A stretch of 55,415 nucleotides of DNA, from NCBI GenBank assembly GCA_008704415.1, contig VXIS01000317.1, positions 1 to 55,415 on the forward strand, written 5' to 3'. Under the pieces are notes generated by a model. It did not search any database. It was not told the origin of the DNA and worked only from the letters and a program-made list of their open reading frames with translations. Source of the stretch: Sphaerosporella brunnea. Its lineage: Eukaryota > Ascomycota > Pezizomycetes > Pezizales > Pyronemataceae. Both the position numbers and the translations under genes were made by a program. Every line of letters starts with the position of its first letter. The first letter of the stretch is position 1. Shown piece by piece: positions 21,100 through 30,279 of the stretch.

Positions 21100-21190
21100 G
21101 CCCGGTGGGAGTTGAACGTAAGCGATTAAACACCATCGCTGACAAAGCGGCCGCTTTTGTCACTCGCAGTCCGACGAGCTACCGGTTGAG
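21100..21190 (-). tRNA. tRNA-like sequence, degenerate, class II shape
   Basis: On the minus strand TAGCTCGTCGG (21181-21171) resembles an A box and CGTTCAACTCC (21117-21107) a B box. Between them are a hairpin GACAAA...TTTGTC and a perfect 6-bp stem AGCGAT...ATCGCT of the kind found in a long variable arm (Ser/Leu type). Acceptor and T stems do not pair well, so it is a tRNA pseudogene, a SINE head or coincidence. Confidence 0.22.
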
Positions 21191-21579
21191 ACCGCTATAT
21201 CATATGACGTTTTGACGATCGCGCGATTTAAATTACCTGTAAGAGTATACCGTGCGCAGAGCAGTCGGATACGAGACTCTGGAAGAGGCCTGTAGATTTG
21301 AATGGGTCAAAGCTGAATTAATACCACCTAATCACGGATGGAGTCACCACTCCGCGCATTGCTACCTCACTGGATCGTCGTTTCAAGCTCCGCGCCGTTG
21401 AGCTTTTAGGGTGGAAGGCTGGAGCGCGAAGAAAAAAAAAGCGAAGATTGAAGCCGTAACGTGACTTCGCCGCCAGTATTTTCCTGTGAACATTCGTTCC
21501 CCTACCTGAGTTTCGGACCTGATGGTTCCGTGCGCTATAAACCTGCATTGAACGACGAGGTTGAGAGAGGAGAGGAACC

Positions 21580-22032
21580 TTAGTTCGTCCGACGCCGCAG
21601 GGCGAGCGTCGGGCCTTTATATACCGCACCGCGTGGGCAAAGCAACGGAAACAAGAAATCTAGACCCACGTTCGCTACCCGACATCCTTTTTCAACAACC
21701 TGGACCTTCGCTGGTTTGGTGTTCACGCGAAGGCGAGTGGGGTTAATATTTCCAAGTGATACCACACCGGCGTCGACCCTGACACCAACATCAACAAGCG
21801 CCGATCGATCCAAGTTTGCATCATCCATGGCACCATCCTCGAGGGTGGCAAGATTGTTTGGTTCCGGATACAGGAAACTGGCGAAGATCGGGAAAAGGGC
21901 AGAAAGGTCTAAGTCGTTACCGATGAGATTGTTTGGAAATCTTTCGCCAGAGTAGACAGCATTCTGGATGCATATCGCGCTGGTAAAAGCTACGGCACGG
22001 TTGGATTCAAAGATTGGGTATATAACAGCCAT
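21580..22032 (-). CDS. Hypothetical ORF, 150 residues
   Basis: A single minus-strand frame from ATG at 22032 with a composition unlike the surrounding repeat frames. It contains ICIQNAVYSGERFPNNLIG, LDLSALFPIFASFLYPEP and a Val/Asp-rich middle (DVGVRVDAGVVSLG). The first 20 residues are moderately hydrophobic (AVAFTSAICI), which could be a weak secretion signal. No family recognised, no supporting splice sites, and no repeat relationship found. It may be a gene or a random frame. Confidence 0.28.
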   Translation of the reverse strand: MAVIYPIFESNRAVAFTSAICIQNAVYSGERFPNNLIGNDLDLSALFPIFASFLYPEPNNLATLEDGAMDDANLDRSALVDVGVRVDAGVVSLGNINPTRLRVNTKPAKVQVVEKGCRVANVGLDFLFPLLCPRGAVYKGPTLALRRRTN

Positions 22033-22069
22033 CGGAGAGTGAACGACAGAGTTTTAAGAAATTTAGACA

Positions 22070-22765
22070 TAAATCTGAAGTTCAATTTTTTTTCTCGACC
22101 AGTTTTTTATTAAGCGGTTGTTGTTACCTTGGTCCGCGCCTTGCTGATGTCGCTGTCGTATCCAGCGGGTCGGTGCGGCACGTCCGGGTTGGCCACTGCC
22201 CGCGGGTGAGGGGTAGTAGTCATTATCACGATCTTTGTAGGGAGAGGAGCCCAGCACTCGTCAGTCATTACCCTGCCCATGGTAGGGCTGCACGGAGACC
22301 CCCCACTCGAGGTATGTTCGTACCTTGTATCAATCGTGAAGCATCGTCCTTAGTCTTGTGATGCGCGCACGTTATTTAGGCGTCCGCCGTACACGGTTTG
22401 TGGTCATTTAAGCGCGTTGAACGCAGCTGACGTTAACGCAGGCGCAGACCTCGCCTATGCAGATACCACCTCTCTATGACAGGCACTCATGCAAGCATAC
22501 GAAACACCGGATAGACATACATCATTGATTCTGGATCAAGTTATCTCGCCATCGCAAACAAAGGAAAGAAGTGAAAGATGAACATAACCGATTCAGGAAC
22601 CATGCCACCCAAATCGGCTCTCAGCTAGAGATATCCACCCAACTCACCTAGCGAAACAAGCAACAGAACTGCACCCCACAACCAGCGAAGACGTACCCTC
22701 CAACCCCACGGATGGCTTATGCGAATGGCAAAGAATCGTTGTCGAGATATCGCGATGTCGTTATA
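22070..22765. other. No recognisable feature
   Basis: AT-rich spacer with poly-T near 22088. Nothing assignable on either strand. Confidence 0.45.
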
Positions 22766-23005
22766 CTAGGTTTGGTGAGTGTGGCGGAAGAAAGCTTCGA
22801 CGCGACGTCTCTTGGCAACCTGTTCGTAGTCCTGGCATTTGGTGTCGGTCGTGACAAAGCCCGGGTACGGATTGAGGTTTTTCTTGATAAAATCTTCTAG
22901 AACCTCTGGCTTGAGGGAGTCTTTCACGTTGCCCAGCCTGGTTTCTAGCGCCTTCAGCGTCCCGTCTATGGTGTCAAACTTCCGCTTCGGGCACCAAATG
23001 GTCAT
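22766..23005 (-). CDS. ORF C of an ATGA-linked trio, 79 residues
   Basis: Starts at ATG 23005-23003, sharing ATGA with the TGA stop of ORF B. It begins MTIWCPKRKFDTIDGTLKAL and continues with RLGNVKDSLKPEVLEDFIKK. This matches ORF B position by position (GTL-A----R-GNV----K--V--D-IK-N-NP), so B and C are tandem duplicates of one 143-bp cassette. It ends with a basic KRRRVEAFFRHTH tail before TAG. No known domain. Independent translation would require reinitiation after ORF B. The alternatives are frameshifting, splicing, or decay of one larger gene. Confidence 0.45.
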   Translation of the reverse strand: MTIWCPKRKFDTIDGTLKALETRLGNVKDSLKPEVLEDFIKKNLNPYPGFVTTDTKCQDYEQVAKRRRVEAFFRHTHQT

Positions 23006-23148
23006 CGCGGTGCTGTCGGATTGGGGTTTTCCTTGATGATGTCTCGCGGAACGTCTAGCTTGGTGGCCTGTTCGACGTTGCCCACCCTGGCCGCTCGCGC
23101 GTTCAGGGTCCCTTTCATTGTGTGGGTCCTGTCGGCGGCGGAGGTCAT
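23002..23148 (-). CDS. ORF B of an ATGA-linked trio, 48 residues
   Basis: Starts at ATG 23148-23146 inside the ATGA that also ends ORF A, and stops at TGA 23004-23002 inside the ATGA that starts ORF C. The core THTMKGTLNARAARVGNVEQ and DIIKENPNP is paralogous to ORF C. The frame is also open upstream of its ATG (STPPANANKMTS), so it could instead be reached by a -1 shift from ORF A. No family recognised. Confidence 0.42.
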   Translation of the reverse strand: MTSAADRTHTMKGTLNARAARVGNVEQATKLDVPRDIIKENPNPTAPR

Positions 23149-23660
23149 CTTATTGGCGTTGGCGGGCGGAGTGGAAGCACCGGCAGTGGCGGAGTGCGAC
23201 TCGGAGTAGAAATAGTGGTGGTGAAATTCGCAGCCTGAGGACCAGCAACAGCCGCACCAGGGGCACCGGGAGGGAGGATCCACTGCACGTTGACGTCGAG
23301 TGGTGTCTGGGTGGGGAGGGCCGGAGGCAGCGCACGGTACCAAGCAGCGTCTGGGCTCTGCGTGGCAAATCGCAGCAAGCCATCCACAAACTTGTACAGC
23401 CTGGTCTTGTCGCTGGTCATGTACAAGACCAAGACCGGGTGCACCTCGCACACCCTGGCCATATTGGCCAGGGTGCGGAGGAGCACCGGGCGCTCCGTCG
23501 CCTCTCCCAAGAACACCCGCCACCAACCTGGAATCTGGTGCCAGCCATTTTCTCTGGCCTTCTCGAGGAGTACGATATGCAGGTTGTGTCCCTGCGACTT
23601 AACAACGCCCCCGGCTTCGTGAATGCCCTTGAGGGACAGCTTTGTCTGTTTTGGTGGCAT
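23145..23660 (-). CDS. ORF A of an ATGA-linked trio, 171 residues
   Basis: Starts MPPKQTKLSLKGIHEAGGVV (ATG at 23660; an in-frame ATG at 23732 is also possible). It continues with HNLHIVLLEKARENGWHQIP, WWRVFLGEATERPVLLRTL and VHPVLVLYMTSDKTRLYKFV, giving a balanced hydrophobic/charged pattern typical of a folded domain. A Pro/Thr-rich tail (TTTISTPSRTPPLPVLPLRP) runs to TGA at 23147-23145, which overlaps the ORF B start as ATGA. No family recognised and no signal peptide. It is the best protein-coding candidate of the trio. Downstream ORFs B and C follow in successive -1 frames. Confidence 0.55.
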   Translation of the reverse strand: MPPKQTKLSLKGIHEAGGVVKSQGHNLHIVLLEKARENGWHQIPGWWRVFLGEATERPVLLRTLANMARVCEVHPVLVLYMTSDKTRLYKFVDGLLRFATQSPDAAWYRALPPALPTQTPLDVNVQWILPPGAPGAAVAGPQAANFTTTISTPSRTPPLPVLPLRPPTPIR

Positions 23661-23777
23661 TTCGTGCTGGTTCGATGATCGCGATGTGTCTCCGTCAATA
23701 TGTCGATGGTGTTTGTCGGAGGTAAGGTGCAAGCCGAAGGCGAGGATGCTCGGGGAAAATCAGGTCGAGACGAAGGG

Positions 23778-24428
23778 CTACGCTGTCCTCACAGGCCTGC
23801 ATTCGAGTCGTTTGCCGTGATTGAGATCGTTGGACCGGTCAATATCTGTCTCCTCACACCACCGCGAGTCAGGTGCCAACCCATCTTTTCTGGCTCGGGG
23901 AACACAGATGTGCCCAAAGATCAGCACTGAATCAAACCGCAAGCCACCTGCAGGTTGCAGTTCACCCTGGGGCACCGAGATGCTTCCCGACCGCACATAA
24001 CTGTCCTTCACGAGCAGGTTTGAATCTGCATTAGAATTTCTGCCATCCTCTGGCGTTGGTGCGTGACAGTGGTTGTAGTGGTGGTGATGGTGCTGGTGGT
24101 GGTGGTGAACGCGTGAATCATAGCGATTGCGCATGTATGTCGGCTGCGGTGTGTGGCGGTTAAGACGTTTAGGCTCATGGCTGACAGCTCGGCCCTGCGT
24201 TACGGAGGTGTCGATATACCAAACATATCGCTCGACTGGGTGCTGCGGGGGTTTTTGAAGAGGCGTGGGAACAACTCGACAGCCAGTAACGATTCCGCGC
24301 ATTCTGGCGGTGTGTGGCGTGTCGCTGGGCGGACAGCGCCGTCTTCGCATCTGGCACCGCACCGATTCACAACCGCCGATCAGGAGTGCCTCACAGGCCA
24401 GCACTCGGTCCAGTTGCTCAGCACGCAA
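23778..24428 (-). CDS. Hypothetical ORF, 216 residues, His-rich middle
   Basis: A continuous minus-strand frame with a (GTG)n tract near 24075-24108 producing a His cluster. The C-terminal third (LLVKDSYVRSGSISVPQGEL, LRFDSVLIFGHICVPRARK) looks more protein-like than the rest. No family, splice site or paralogue found. It may be a chance frame through GC-rich sequence. Confidence 0.22.
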   Translation of the reverse strand: MRAEQLDRVLACEALLIGGCESVRCQMRRRRCPPSDTPHTARMRGIVTGCRVVPTPLQKPPQHPVERYVWYIDTSVTQGRAVSHEPKRLNRHTPQPTYMRNRYDSRVHHHHQHHHHHYNHCHAPTPEDGRNSNADSNLLVKDSYVRSGSISVPQGELQPAGGLRFDSVLIFGHICVPRARKDGLAPDSRWCEETDIDRSNDLNHGKRLECRPVRTA

Positions 24429-24429
24429 A

Positions 24430-25219
24430 GGCGCTCCTCACTCGCACGTGTGTCCAACCCTATATACAACCCCACAACGATGCCATCACTTCCCTTATAC
24501 CGATCGCCATCACAATCGCTGAACGGTATCTCAGGCGCCATGGCGAACCACCAGTGCAACCGCCATAACTCCAGGCTGCCCGCATGGATGATAGGTTATC
24601 GCGTCTTTCAAACAACCCCGTGCTATGGCAATGGTGCTTTTTTAGTCGGAGGACGCAGCAGCGATTCAACAGCTGCGGGTGGTCAGCAATAACAGTCGTA
24701 GTTGTCATCATTGTGGTCTGCGTCGCCAGTCGAAGGCCACACAGTCAGCCCAGGCTAAACAGACCTCCATGCTTTTTGGTCAGCCCACATCCGTCCAACG
24801 CAGCCGACCGGGCTGCTTCGCTATCGAGAACACTGCGGGGGAGAAAAGAATGGGAAAAGGGTTGCATAGTATTGATGCAACAGCTGAGCAGCAAATAATG
24901 AAGCCATCAGAGAGACTTAAGTGCGCAGTTCAGGCTGATGCCACAGACACCAGGCCATAACATCAGAGTATCTCGCGAGCGACGACGGACTGACGGCGGG
25001 GTTGGGGCGACTCACTCACCGGACGTCACTCGATCTCCTATTAACGGCTGGAACGCGTTGGAAGTTTGATGGCGAAAGGTTGGAACAACTGCGAAATGCT
25101 TACGGACGGTTTTAGTTGTATCACTGGGGCATGTTACAAAAAGAACCATATATATTTCCGCAATGGTTCTCAGTACAGCAGTTAAAATATGGAGCGCATA
25201 TCCGCGCTATACTCTGCAA
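24430..25219. other. No recognisable gene
   Basis: Short overlapping frames only. The downstream flank (3' side) of the AT-hook gene lies here. Confidence 0.45.
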
Positions 25220-26416
25220 TTACTTCAACGCATGGGCCTTGCGTGTCCTTCCGCGCTTCCTTCCTGGTGCTTGCGTGGCTATGTTTCCGTTTGGCGGCTG
25301 TGGGGCGGCGGTGGCTTCAGCAGTGATATTCGACGTTGCCGCCGCGGTCGCTTCCACGACCGTGCCAGATACATCACAGGCAACAGCATCAACGATGCTA
25401 GGAAGCTTCAGAACAGCTATCAGCGACAGGCGGTCGGGTTGTGCATCATCAACAATACTAGGATGCTTCAGAACAACTATCAGCGACCGGCGGTCGGGTT
25501 GTGGTGCGTGTTCATTCGATGAGGAGGGCGAAGCGGTGGGAGTGCTGGTGTGTGCTGGCTTGGACTGCCGTCCTGGGTTTCTCCTTGGTGCTGCGGCTTC
25601 GGCATTTGCAGGTGACTGGTGAGTCGGAGCGGTGAGAGTAACCTTGGCTGGCCGTCCTCTCTTTTTCTTGGCTGCTCCACCGAGCGCCGACGCTGGCGCT
25701 GCTGAGGGTATGCCGGCCAGTTTTAGCTGCGTGTGGTCGTTTGGGGTGATTTCATCGGACACGTTCGCAGGCTGAGTCACAGCGGCAGCGCCGTCAGCCC
25801 CCACGTCAGCCGGGACCTCCCTTACAGCCGATAACAGGCACCGTCCATGTTCCGCAACAGCCTTGGGAGGTCGTCCACGCTTCCTCTTTGCTGGCGGTGG
25901 CTCCACCATGTTTGTGGATCTCTTCCGAGTACCAGTGGCTGGGGCGGCCGCGGGTATCGAATCTGTTGGCTTCGGTGCCGCTGAAAGCGTATTACCCCCA
26001 CGGAAAGTCAGAGAACCGGTGCACGGGGACGAGAGTTGTGGGACCGCTTTGGTGGCGATTTGGTTTGAACTACCAGTCTGCGTAGGATCTCCGTTCGTAA
26101 AACCCACCGCTGGGATCTCGGTGGCCGGCAATGGGGTTGCTGTGAAAGGCTCCCCGCCTGCGGTCGCGGTCTTGTTGCCAGCGTCTTCGACGGCTGGTTG
26201 CTCGGGCGCTTGCACCGCCTGCGGGGTGGCGATGTCCATCCGTGCGGATGAGTCAGGCGTCTCTGTAGATTCCTCCGTCGCACACGCCGCGGGATTCGGT
26301 TTTGCACAACGCTTGTTCGGGGCGCTCGTGGCCTTTGATGGCGGAGGGTGCAGGATGTTGTGCTTGCGGATTGCGTCGCGGGGATGAGTGATGGCGGGGG
26401 CTTTGTGTCTTGCCAT
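25220..26416 (-). CDS. AT-hook DNA-binding protein
   Basis: A single-exon ORF of 398 residues, rich in Ala, Pro and Thr as expected for a disordered nuclear protein. Four AT-hook-like motifs are visible: KRKRGRPPK (about 178-186), KKKRGRPAK (about 250-258), a degenerate RRNPGRQSK (about 276-284) and GRKRGRTRK at the C-terminus (about 387-395). The first two have the full R-G-R-P core that inserts into the minor groove of AT-rich DNA. A tandem duplication (QPDRRSLIVVLKHPSIVDDA / QPDRLSLIAVLKLPSIVDA, about 308-345) repeats a short LIVxLKxPS motif; similar motifs occur in filamentous ascomycete nuclear proteins. Likely role: chromatin or transcription factor. Targets are unknown. The start ATG lies just downstream of a GGATGGxGGAGGAT repeat. 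Confidence 0.78.
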   Translation of the reverse strand: MARHKAPAITHPRDAIRKHNILHPPPSKATSAPNKRCAKPNPAACATEESTETPDSSARMDIATPQAVQAPEQPAVEDAGNKTATAGGEPFTATPLPATEIPAVGFTNGDPTQTGSSNQIATKAVPQLSSPCTGSLTFRGGNTLSAAPKPTDSIPAAAPATGTRKRSTNMVEPPPAKRKRGRPPKAVAEHGRCLLSAVREVPADVGADGAAAVTQPANVSDEITPNDHTQLKLAGIPSAAPASALGGAAKKKRGRPAKVTLTAPTHQSPANAEAAAPRRNPGRQSKPAHTSTPTASPSSSNEHAPQPDRRSLIVVLKHPSIVDDAQPDRLSLIAVLKLPSIVDAVACDVSGTVVEATAAATSNITAEATAAPQPPNGNIATQAPGRKRGRTRKAHALK

Positions 26417-28213
26417 TGTGGATGGGAGGATGGTGGAGGATGATGGAGGATGGCGGAGGATGGTGGATCAGGGTTGGTGGTTTTTATTATATATGTACCT
26501 GGCGGTAGATACCTGAATTTGCGGTGAGGTGTAAATGATATCAGTTGTGCCCCACTTTGGCGGTCAAATCCAGTGGTCGGGCAACCACTACTCCGGCGTG
26601 CGGAGGTCCACACAGGGTTTTGGGGTGAAAAGGCCTTTTTGCTGCTGTGCAGTGTACCCTCGGGGCGCAGGGTACGAAAACGCCTGTGAACAGCCACATT
26701 CTGCCACTGCAAAGACGATCTGCTCCTGGTCCGCACCAAGCCGAAGCCAGCGCGCGATTTCCAGGGGGGTCGCAGAGGGGCTTTTTGGGACGCAATTGGG
26801 ACCAACGGTAGGACCCGTGCCGACGCTCTATGAAAGAGTGAAATAACGGTAGTTTGGCGGCCTAGAAGCAGTAGTATACAGGCAAGCAGGTAATAATGGC
26901 GTCCGGAAACATGGAACCATAGACCGTGAACATCGACGCAGAAAAAACCTATAAAGCGCAAGATTCTGGCGGTTCAAAAAGCGATCTGTCAAACATTTTG
27001 TCCGCATCCCGCCTCCCCGTATTTTGTTTTTTTAAATCATATTTTATTCGACTACGGCCATGACGTATGTAAGTGACGTGACTATGCTACACGTTAGGCT
27101 TCAGCCTACTGCTGGCGCTTCTCCGACGGCCTTGTCTCTAGGTCCAGGATGAGCTTCCCGAACTAGAGAAGAAGGAAGGTCGAATCAGCGGAGAGAGGGA
27201 ATATTGTACCGTCAGGAACCACCGATTTTTTCAAAGCCCGCCACAGATTGGAGCCCAAACAGGCAATATTCGTCCGGTAGGGGGAAGGTCCAGGACAGAC
27301 GGAGATTCTTCACCACGCGCTGCCTCTGATAAACCAGTCTCCTCACATCAGGGGTAAGTTGCGACATTCCCGTGCAGCTTCAGCCTAGCATATCCGATAT
27401 GCCATGATGGGCTGATGTGCCTGCCACCATCTTATCAGACTGTCCAGAAATGTTGTATTTCTGACATGGTGGGACTTCGGACCGGCCCACTGTGCAAACC
27501 GGTCACTATTTGTATTCACAACGCGCCATCCGCTCGACATGGCGGGCAGCAGTATGTTTTGTGTTCACATCATCCCGTGTTCCCAAAACGCGCTTGCCTA
27601 CGGCGCGGTGTCGGTAGAATAGGAGGTGGCCTGCACGGTGTGCTATGCTATCCGTTGTTGTCAAACTAAAACGGGAGGTCTATGAATAGTGTGAGTCCGC
27701 CAGGTCACGCAGTAGGGACTGCGTCATCTTGCTACAAACCTGATTATTGTATATAGGACTGCTCTGAGTGTTTTGATTCCCATGTTCTGCTGCAGCGTGT
27801 TTGGTCCTGCACTCCGGGCAATCTATTCCCTGCAATCACAAAATCCGTTTCCGCATCTTCTCGTGACAATCGATGGGGATCTTTGCGAGCCAGCACTGCC
27901 GTTCTGGTTTTTTTACCGCAAATGGGGTTCTCGGCATGTCCCCCCGCGATTGTTCATTAGGTTTGTTTGATATTTACAGGATCCTGTGGTGACCAGCAAG
28001 CGCCCAAGTTAATGGGAGAGCAAAGCACCAAGTGCGTAAGCCCCTGGCTTGCGGGCAAGCATTGAAACCCAATATAATCTATGAACAGCGCTTGATGGTG
28101 TCGGCGCGGTTCGCGACGTTTACCAGACAAGCGAGGCTCCGGGAAGACGACGGGATCGGGCGGAGTGCACTGCGATATCCTGGACACGTAAATCGACGAC
28201 AGGGTGGAGGACC
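26417..28213. other. Intergenic; GA-rich minisatellite near the AT-hook start
   Basis: 26415-26465 is a short GGATGGxGGAGGAT repeat in the putative promoter of the AT-hook gene. The remainder to 28213 shows no gene, repeat copy or motif that I can recognise. Confidence 0.5.
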
Positions 28214-28690
28214 ATGATGCCCGTGGTGGCCGTCAAGCGACACAGAAAATGCCATGAAACCCCACCAATCGTCCACCTCCTTGCTGACGGCCCTTTGCCG
28301 CCAACAGACCCCATTCTTGACGCTCTTCCCCTACCCCTAGAGACTGAAGCAGTGACCCTCCCCCGCCTATTCCAAGAAGCATATGACGCAGACTTTTTCC
28401 CGTCCCAGGTCCTTCGCATGCTCCGCTATGGAGTGCGTCACAGTCGCAGCGGCACGCTAGCGGAATGTGCCCAGGAATACTCACGTACTGATGTAAGCTG
28501 TATGTGCTGTTTGTCTGATGATGGATATCGTTATACGTGTGCCAATCACATGCCGACTGGCCCCGTTCCAGCATCGGCGCTTTTCCCAGGCAGCTGTGCC
28601 AGTCGAAGGGTTTGCTCACCGGACCCGAATACACGCCAACGGCCTGAGGTCTCGGTTGGTCCCTGGCCAGCATATGGCTTTAATTTCCAC
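28214..28690 (+). pseudogene. Ty3-type pol remnant (integrase N-terminal region)
   Basis: The frame has RLFQEAYDADFFPSQVLRML followed by RYGVRHSRSGTLAEC and YRYTCANHM. This resembles the segment just before and within the H2C2 zinc-binding region of Ty3/gypsy integrases (QxAYxxDPFPxxVLxxLRxG, then C...RLYVP). The expected His/Cys residues and the later HPG...WPGM block appear only in shifted frames near 28600-28680. No reverse transcriptase, RNase H or LTR is nearby, so this is an isolated, frameshifted fragment. Confidence 0.5.
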
Positions 28691-28729
28691 TAAAACAACA
28701 CATCCCTTGCGGGAGTCAATATAAAAACT

Positions 28730-29754
28730 GGAGACCCTGGCCGCCGCACGCTACGCGGTCGACGTGGACTTCCCCTCCGTTCAGGGTTCTGGAAACTACG
28801 CTGCAGTTGCGCTCACGTAAAGCCACCCACAGCAGCGGTGGGTACGTTCATGAGAGGTCGGTACAACCGGCCATCGCTTTGCCGTTGTGTACAGTTTTAT
28901 CTGTGGATGTGGTCGATTGCAAATGTGAAACTGGATACAGCGGTTGCAGGTTGGTAGTGTGTCTATTGCGCACTTTTTGTCCTCGTATTCACATGTGTTG
29001 CTCCAGAATCGCATCGCTTCTCATTGGTGTTTAATCGTCAGTTGCTCCACCAGATCATCGACCGGTGGAATGTGTATCGTGACAGAACACGCGTGGAACA
29101 ACTGAGCAAAAGCCAGATGTCTTGTGCAATATGCCCGCCGATATAACGACGCCCTGGCTAGCCGCAGCTAGCAAGCTGCACCTCTGGAAACCCCGGAATA
29201 GCCTCTGTTTTCACGTGGTATCAATCGACATCACCAAACTGGACGATGGTCTCAAATGTTTGCTTTCCTCGGGGCCCTAATGTGTGCCAGGCGAAACGTC
29301 AATAGGCCACTAAATGTTGCTTAGATCGTCGATGTGACCAGAGGCTTGAAGAGGAAGGAAAACATCATCGTGTCTCACGCTTTGGGTTGGCCGGGTATCT
29401 TCACCGAACTGACAAAATCAAAGAACCCCCAGATGCGGACCGAAACAGGCTGGCGTCAAATGTACCCGCTGTTCCAAATCAACCAGCATTGCTTCGACCT
29501 GGCGACCTTCAGTGCTCAATTCATAAACCAAATCTTCCCTCGCCCAAGGTTTCAGACATTTGATTGCTTCAATGACATCGTCACCCAGCTAAGAGCACTG
29601 GTCTGTGATCTTGTAACGGCCTCTGAGAAGGTAGTCAGCACTGTACTGTTTTGACAGAAAAAACACCGGTTGAGCTTACCCGCTGAAGACTCCAGCTCAT
29701 ACCCGTGATGCAATGATTGCGACCATGACCACGATCTGCGCTTTTACCTTCGGC
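28730..29754. other. No recognisable gene
   Basis: The longest frame (29334-29654, 106 codons) has no motif I know and no paralogue in the window. Confidence 0.4.
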
Positions 29755-29925
29755 CTGGATAACCGGGCCCGGGCGGCACCTATCCGATATCCAGGCTTTG
29801 TGAACATCGGCCCGAACCTATCAGGCTGCACCCACCGTCGGCCCGACCTGACCCGCTCTGTCGGGCCCCGTGTGGACTGGCGGGCGCCCGGACTATTGGG
29901 ACCCCTGCTGCCGGATCCCCGTAAT
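29755..29925. repeat. Dispersed repeat F, copy 1
   Basis: Two blocks recur at 46335-46790. GGATAGGTGCCGCCCGGGCC (reverse complement of about 29767-29786) matches 46379-46398. CGGACTATTGGGACCCCTG (29889-29907) matches CGGTCTATTGGGACCCCTG at 46760-46778. The relative orientation of the blocks differs between the two loci. Confidence 0.5.
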
Positions 29926-30279
29926 CGAGGGAGATAGCAGCTGGTGGGTGGCAACTATGTGATCTGTGACTGTAAGAGTTGCGGTTCATGTGCGGCAAGC
30001 GGGGAGGCTCGGTGCTCTCCCGCGGCGGGTTTTTGGTAGAAGTCACTGAGGATCACTTGGAGATCAGTTTGCGCGCAACCAATCAAATTCATGCACTAAA
30101 GCAGATATCACTCCAGAAGGAATAGGAAAACACTCGATTGAATTCAATGTTCGAACACAAAACCCCAATCAAACCCGAAATTTCAAATGTGCCTTTACAG
30201 CAATCCCGTCCAGCAGTGTCCCGCGGTATCCCCACCCATCTCTGACAACCGCAAGCACCATTGGAACGGAACAGCAACA
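29926..30279. other. 3' flank of the coiled-coil gene
   Basis: No gene or repeat recognised. Presumed terminator region of the minus-strand gene at 30280-31653. Confidence 0.4.

Noticed and set aside
26008..26961. Minus-strand ORF of 317 codons overlapping the AT-hook start
   Set aside because: Different frame over the same GC-rich DNA, Arg/Pro/Ser-rich without motifs; the AT-hook frame explains the region.
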